64,000 nt of DNA from Haloarcula marismortui ATCC 43049 (GTDB lineage: Archaea; Halobacteriota; Halobacteria; Halobacteriales; Haloarculaceae): the NCBI RefSeq assembly GCF_000011085.1, contig NC_006396.1, positions 1,798,001-1,862,000 on the forward strand, read 5' to 3'. Shown here one piece after another: positions 60,198 to 64,000 of this stretch. Below the pieces are notes generated by a model. The model searched no databases, was not told where the DNA came from, and worked only from the letters and a program-made list of their open reading frames with translations. Position 1 is the first letter of the stretch; every line of letters starts with the position of its first letter. The position numbers were made by a program, and so were the translations under genes.

Positions 60198-61804
60198 GGC
60201 GACCGAACGGACGGCGGATGCGACTGATCGCACAGACGGAACTGCGGCGCACCTGGCGCAAGCTCATGGGCACGGCGCGCGGGACGCTCATGTTACTTGG
60301 CGGAGGACTGGGCATCGTCATATACAGTCTCGCTATCGGCGTGATGGCGTTCTTTTTCGGCGGCGCCCTCACCGGCAGCGACACCCAGACGGTTAGACTC
60401 GCGACGACGGCGGGCATCGTCGGGCTGCTCGGACTCGTCGGCTTCTTCACACTCCAGCATACGGTGAAATCGGCCGGCGAACCGGACGCTGCCGACGGTC
60501 TACTGACGACGGTGCCCTACGAGGACGCGGCGGCCGGGCTGCTCGCCGCCGAGGTCGGTCGAGTGTTGCTCGCGGTCACCATCCCGATTCTGGCGCTGGT
60601 GGGCGGACTTGCAGTCGGTGATGCTGGGGTACTCGTCGCTGTCGTGGCGCTGGTCGGGTCAGTCGCGGTCACCCTGCTCGGGACGGTCCTCGGCTTCAGT
60701 CTAGGGCTGGTGATAAAACTGGTCGCGAACCGCTCGGCCTTCATCGCGCGGCATCGAGCGAGCGTCGGGGCTGCCGTCTCGCTCGTCCTGCCGCTTGGCT
60801 GGGTTGCGATGACGACTGTCCCGACGGTACAGTTTCGCGTGCTCCAGCTGGCGACCCAGTCCCCGCTCTCGTGGCCTGCTGACGTGGTCCTGCTCGTTCT
60901 GGGGGCCGGTGGCGATCCGGTCGCTGCCACCGTCGCTACGGTGGGGGTTCTCAGCGCGCTCCCGGTCGGCGTGGTTGCGTGTCTGTGGCTGGCTGCGCGG
61001 GCTTGGTATGTCGATCCGGTCCAGCCTGACTACGAGTTCGACGCAGACAAGCAGACACTCTCGGACCGTCTGCTGAGAGGACGGGTCTCGACGGCGACCC
61101 GCGTGGTCGCCCAGAAGTCGTGGCTCCGTGCCAAGCGAGCGCCCATTTCCGTGCAGTTCGCGATCATGCCGTTTTTCTTCCTGGTGTATCATCTCCAGAT
61201 CGTCATTCTGGAGCGAGTGGTCCCGCCAACGCTCCCCCTCAGCGCTGGCCTCGCCAGCGCGGCGGCGTTCGGGGCCGCGTTCTCGCTCAATCCGCTCGGC
61301 GGCGAGGAAGGAGTGCTGCCGCTGACACTGACCGCCAACGTCTCCGGCCGGGCGTTCGTCACCGGACTCGTCCTTGCGGGCGCACTCCCCGGTGTCGTGG
61401 TGACGACGCTACTGGTCGTCGGTCTCGGTGTCGCCGCCGGAACGCCACCAGTCACGCTCGCTGCCGGACTCACAGTCGCACTGGCCGCAACCCTCGCCGC
61501 ACCGGCTATCGCCGTCGGAGCCGGCGTCGTGTTCCCGAAGTTCGAGTCGTCATCGGTGCAGGGCCACGAAGTAGTGGTTCCAAGCGGCTGGGCGTTCGGG
61601 CTGTACTTCCTCGTCCTCGGCGTGGCCGTCGCGCCGGGGAGCCTGACGTACCTGCTCGCCGTTCGTGACCTGTTCTCGCTACCGTTCGACAAAACCTGGC
61701 TCCTCGGCGGGGGGCTGGTGGTGAGCATTGGAATCGCCAGCGCTGGCGCTGTCGCGGGGTTCCTCTATGCCGCTAACCGCGTTGCAACATACCGGCTGGA
61801 TTAG
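60194..61804 (+). CDS. ABC-2-type permease
   Basis: A 536-residue membrane subunit with about twelve hydrophobic helices arranged in two bundles, an N-terminal basic segment (MRRPNGRRMRLIAQTELRRTWRK) and a central soluble part with many acidic residues near 270-300. It lacks an EAA loop, as expected for ABC-2-type exporters. The gene overlaps the ATPase gene by 4 bases and the convergent gene at 61801 by 4 bases. It probably forms an exporter with the product of 59457-60197; the exported substrate is not known. Confidence 0.82.
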   Translation: MRRPNGRRMRLIAQTELRRTWRKLMGTARGTLMLLGGGLGIVIYSLAIGVMAFFFGGALTGSDTQTVRLATTAGIVGLLGLVGFFTLQHTVKSAGEPDAADGLLTTVPYEDAAAGLLAAEVGRVLLAVTIPILALVGGLAVGDAGVLVAVVALVGSVAVTLLGTVLGFSLGLVIKLVANRSAFIARHRASVGAAVSLVLPLGWVAMTTVPTVQFRVLQLATQSPLSWPADVVLLVLGAGGDPVAATVATVGVLSALPVGVVACLWLAARAWYVDPVQPDYEFDADKQTLSDRLLRGRVSTATRVVAQKSWLRAKRAPISVQFAIMPFFFLVYHLQIVILERVVPPTLPLSAGLASAAAFGAAFSLNPLGGEEGVLPLTLTANVSGRAFVTGLVLAGALPGVVVTTLLVVGLGVAAGTPPVTLAAGLTVALAATLAAPAIAVGAGVVFPKFESSSVQGHEVVVPSGWAFGLYFLVLGVAVAPGSLTYLLAVRDLFSLPFDKTWLLGGGLVVSIGIASAGAVAGFLYAANRVATYRLD

Positions 61805-62403
61805 CAGACCGGCTTCGGGTCCAGCCCCATCGCCTCCAGCGTCTCCGCGTAGTCGTCGTACGCCGCTCCAACGGCCTCCGTCGCGGCCGCCGCTGCCGTC
61901 TCGCGCTCGGATTCCGAGAGGTGTCCGAGGGCAGTTTCCCCGTCGTCGAGTGCCGATGCCTCGCGTCGAATCTCACGGAACGTATCGGCCCGCTGTTCGT
62001 CAGCCTCGTTGATGAAGAAGCTCACCACCTGCAGATAGAACCGGTCGGCGACCAACGGGGCAGCGACGAGGCCGGCCCCGACGCGCCGTGCAGTCCCGCT
62101 AACGGTTTCGAGGTGGTCGATGAACCCATCGGGGTCACCGGCGTCTGCGTCGATGCGGTCTGCCCGCTCGGCCGCGGCCTCGGCGGCTCCCTCAAACTGC
62201 GTCGCCACGTCGCTGTCCGCCTCGGCGGCCCACTGGCCGAGGGCATCTGCAAGCCCTGACTCGCGTGTCGCCGCTGTTGTGAGCACCACCTCCGTCTCCA
62301 GTGTCGCATCTGTTGCTGCGATAAGCACCTTGTCCGAGCCCAGTCTGTCTCGCTCCGTCTCAGTCTGGTCACGGACGGCGTTGATAGTAGCTCCAGCGTC
62401 CAT
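61801..62403 (-). CDS. Conserved haloarchaeal helical protein
   Basis: A 200-residue acidic, Ala-rich, mostly helical protein with no membrane helix. No catalytic motif was found. The long helices (for example ADSDVATQFEGAAEAAAERADRIDADAGD and FFINEADEQRADTFREIRREASALDD) recall a helical-bundle fold such as ferritin-like or four-helix regulators, but the ExxH metal pattern is not evident. It overlaps the ABC permease gene by 4 bases at its end. Its start is 71 bases from the divergent rhodanese gene. Confidence 0.65.
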   Translation of the reverse strand: MDAGATINAVRDQTETERDRLGSDKVLIAATDATLETEVVLTTAATRESGLADALGQWAAEADSDVATQFEGAAEAAAERADRIDADAGDPDGFIDHLETVSGTARRVGAGLVAAPLVADRFYLQVVSFFINEADEQRADTFREIRREASALDDGETALGHLSESERETAAAAATEAVGAAYDDYAETLEAMGLDPKPVC

Positions 62404-62473
62404 ACCTCCGCTGGGCGCGGCAGGGGCTTGAAATCCCCGCCCGATTTATCCACCGGGGAGCGCTACAGTCGGT

Positions 62474-63652
62474 ATGGCCGAGGACTACCCTGACCCGCCG
62501 ACGGACCCGCCGTCACTATCGGCAGCGACGTTGCAAGCGAAGCTGGACGCCGGTGAATCGGTCCGGCTGCTCGACGTTCGCGACCGTGGCGAGTACGAGG
62601 AGTGGCGACTCCGCGGCGAGTCGGTAACAGCAACACAGCTCCCCTTTACCAAATTTCTCCAGGCGAAGGTGACCGGCGAAGTGGACAGCCTCGTCGCCGA
62701 GGTGGCCGGCACCGGCCCGATAACGGTCATCTGTGGCCGCGGCGAAGCCAGCGCCTTCGTCGCCGGCCTACTGACTGAACACGGTGTCGAGGCGCAGAAC
62801 CTCAGCGACGGCATGGAGGGGTGGGCGCGGCTCTACGAAGCCCGCGAGATTTCCTGCGACGCCGCAACCGTCCTCCAGTATCGCCGTCCGTCATCTGGCT
62901 GTCTCGGCTACATGATCATCAGCGACGGGTCGGCCGCCGTTGTCGACCCGCTCCGGGCGTTCACCGACCGGTACAGCGCCGATGCCGCCGACCGCGACGC
63001 CTCGATCACCCACGCTATCGACACGCACGTCCACGCCGACCACATCAGCGGCGTCCGCCGCCTTGCCGTAGAGACCGGTGCCGAGCCGATCCTTTCCGAA
63101 CGGGCGGTCGCCCGCGGTGTCGACGACGTGACCGCACTGGCCGCCGACGAAACGCTACGCGTCGGCTCGGCCACACTGGAGCCTCGTCCCCTACCCGGGC
63201 ATACGACCGGCATGACCGGCTTCACCGTCGGCGACGTGCTCCTAGCCGGCGACAGCGTCTTCCTCGACAGCGTCGCCCGCCCAGACCTCGAAGCCGGAGC
63301 GGACGGCGCTCGTGACCTCGCCCGCGACCTCCATCGCACGCTGACTGACCGGCTCGCAGCACTCCCCGATGAGACACTCGTTGCCCCGGGCCACTACAGC
63401 GAGTCGACGGTGCCGTCTGACGACGGTACGTTCACCGCTCCTCTGGGAGGTCTCCGCGACCAACTCCCGGGATTCACGATGGACCGCGAGGCATTTGTCG
63501 AGTACGTCTGCGACGACATCCCGCCGCGCCCCGCCAACTTCGAGCGGGTTATCGCCATCAACCTCGGAACGGAGACTGCCGACGACGACACCGCGTTCGA
63601 ACTCGAACTCGGCCCGAACAACTGCGCCGCTGCGCCGACGGACACAGTGTGA
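62474..63652 (+). CDS. Rhodanese / metallo-beta-lactamase fusion (persulfide dioxygenase-like)
   Basis: A 392-residue fusion protein. Residues 15-125 form a rhodanese domain with catalytic Cys in VICGRGEASAF, and residues 130-330 form a metallo-beta-lactamase domain with HVHADH and the later GHTTGM and GDSVF motifs, and the final GHYSES. The MBL part resembles ETHE1/persulfide dioxygenases, which oxidise glutathione or coenzyme persulfide to sulfite; the rhodanese part would move sulfane sulfur. The order here is rhodanese first, the reverse of several bacterial fusions. It would detoxify or process sulfane sulfur; haloarchaea lack glutathione, so another thiol, such as gamma-glutamylcysteine, may be used. 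Confidence 0.82.
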   Translation: MAEDYPDPPTDPPSLSAATLQAKLDAGESVRLLDVRDRGEYEEWRLRGESVTATQLPFTKFLQAKVTGEVDSLVAEVAGTGPITVICGRGEASAFVAGLLTEHGVEAQNLSDGMEGWARLYEAREISCDAATVLQYRRPSSGCLGYMIISDGSAAVVDPLRAFTDRYSADAADRDASITHAIDTHVHADHISGVRRLAVETGAEPILSERAVARGVDDVTALAADETLRVGSATLEPRPLPGHTTGMTGFTVGDVLLAGDSVFLDSVARPDLEAGADGARDLARDLHRTLTDRLAALPDETLVAPGHYSESTVPSDDGTFTAPLGGLRDQLPGFTMDREAFVEYVCDDIPPRPANFERVIAINLGTETADDDTAFELELGPNNCAAAPTDTV

Positions 63653-63674
63653 CACCGCCACGAGAGAGTCGTAG

Positions 63675-63968
63675 CTACAGTGGGAGCCGCTTGCGAATCT
63701 GGTCGAGAATCGATTCGTCTTCGTCCGGCAGTGACTCCCCAACCACGCCCTCTCCTGGCAGAATAACGGTCCGTTCCCCGTTGTCCTCGACCTCGATGAG
63801 GTCGTCTGCCTTGAGAGCCGCGAGTGCATCCTCAATGCGGTCAATATTCTCTTCCGTCCGCGACCGAAGCTCGAAGACAGTCATCCCCTCATCGCGGCGG
63901 TCAGCGAGCGCATCGAGCACCGCAACCTCTGTGTCGTCCCGGTCGCGATACTCCGGCTTCGCTCTCAT
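63675..63968 (-). CDS. Small winged-helix-like protein
   Basis: A 97-residue acidic protein. The segment AVLDALADRRDEGMTVFELRSRTEENIDRIEDALAALKADDLIEVEDNGERTVILP resembles a winged helix, with two helices, a turn and a wing-like hairpin, of the kind found in small haloarchaeal regulators. The C-terminus is acidic (GESLPDEDESILDQIRKRLPL). It converges on the rhodanese fusion with 22 bases between stops. DNA binding is inferred, not shown. Confidence 0.7.
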   Translation of the reverse strand: MRAKPEYRDRDDTEVAVLDALADRRDEGMTVFELRSRTEENIDRIEDALAALKADDLIEVEDNGERTVILPGEGVVGESLPDEDESILDQIRKRLPL

Positions 63969-64000
63969 ATCTCCCTCTAAAACCGGCTAGGTCTAATCTC

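Overview
The window is a 64-kb piece of a haloarchaeal chromosome. The evidence is the high G+C content, very acidic proteins, many leaderless starts with a TATA-like box about 25 bases upstream, Tat lipoproteins, a TFB-type general transcription factor, RIO2 kinase, ribosomal protein L15e, SAMP/MoaD-like proteins, a bacteriorhodopsin gene and a Bat regulator. Gene order (ftsZ2 beside ncsA) and protein similarity recalled from memory fit the Haloarcula/Haloferax group, most likely Haloarcula. The species is not proven.

Layout. 1-9.2 kb holds housekeeping genes: FtsZ2, tRNA thiolation enzyme NcsA, a hydrolase, a DUF2332 protein, small membrane and zinc-ribbon proteins, a methyltransferase and endonuclease IV. 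9.4-17.6 kb holds two HTH_10 regulators, catalase-peroxidase KatG, a lipoate ligase-type protein, a cupin, an isolated NuoCD fusion with a changed quinone site, and MsrA; the first copy of a palindromic repeat element lies here (13.6-13.9 kb). 17.6-21.4 kb holds a string of very small membrane-protein genes coupled to a CDC48-like double AAA ATPase, meeting a bacteriorhodopsin gene tail to tail. 21.7-28.5 kb holds a zinc-ribbon protein, a thioesterase, an AI-2E family transporter, a GT-C-like membrane protein, RIO2, an iron-box controlled small operon ending in a short DtxR-type regulator, and a NifU-domain scaffold. 28.8-35.2 kb is a complete peptide/nickel-type ABC importer operon. 35.3-47.1 kb holds a multi-PAS histidine kinase, a SppA-like protease with a DUF4350 protein, an aldo/keto reductase, a methyltransferase, a cupin, TFB, an HTH_10 regulator, lipoproteins and a CtBP-like dehydrogenase. 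47.2-51.5 kb combines two beta-grasp (MoaD/SAMP) proteins, one ending Gly-Gly and one ending Cys-Cys, with a tungsten-type aldehyde ferredoxin oxidoreductase. 51.7-57.2 kb holds L15e, then the retinal pathway (phytoene synthase, lycopene cyclase, Brp/Blh carotene cleavage enzyme) and Bat. 57.3-64 kb holds an RNB exoribonuclease, the second repeat element, an ABC exporter, and a rhodanese/metallo-beta-lactamase fusion.

How genes work together. The bacteriorhodopsin gene, the enzymes that make its retinal (crtB-crtY-blh) and the Bat regulator all lie within 36 kb, and a good match to the Bat upstream activator sequence lies before crtB. The AOR and MoaD-like proteins probably share pterin-cofactor biology. 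The DtxR-type operon carries two TTAGG-N4-CCTAA boxes around its TATA box and is probably iron-regulated.

The items most worth a second look are the covarying-stem repeat element, the NuoCD paralogue with Tyr to Trp at the quinone site, the mini-gene/AAA operon beside bacteriorhodopsin, the Cys-Cys-ending beta-grasp protein, and a palindrome shared by the promoters of TFB and an HTH_10 regulator. No tRNA, rRNA, CRISPR array or intact insertion sequence was recognised.
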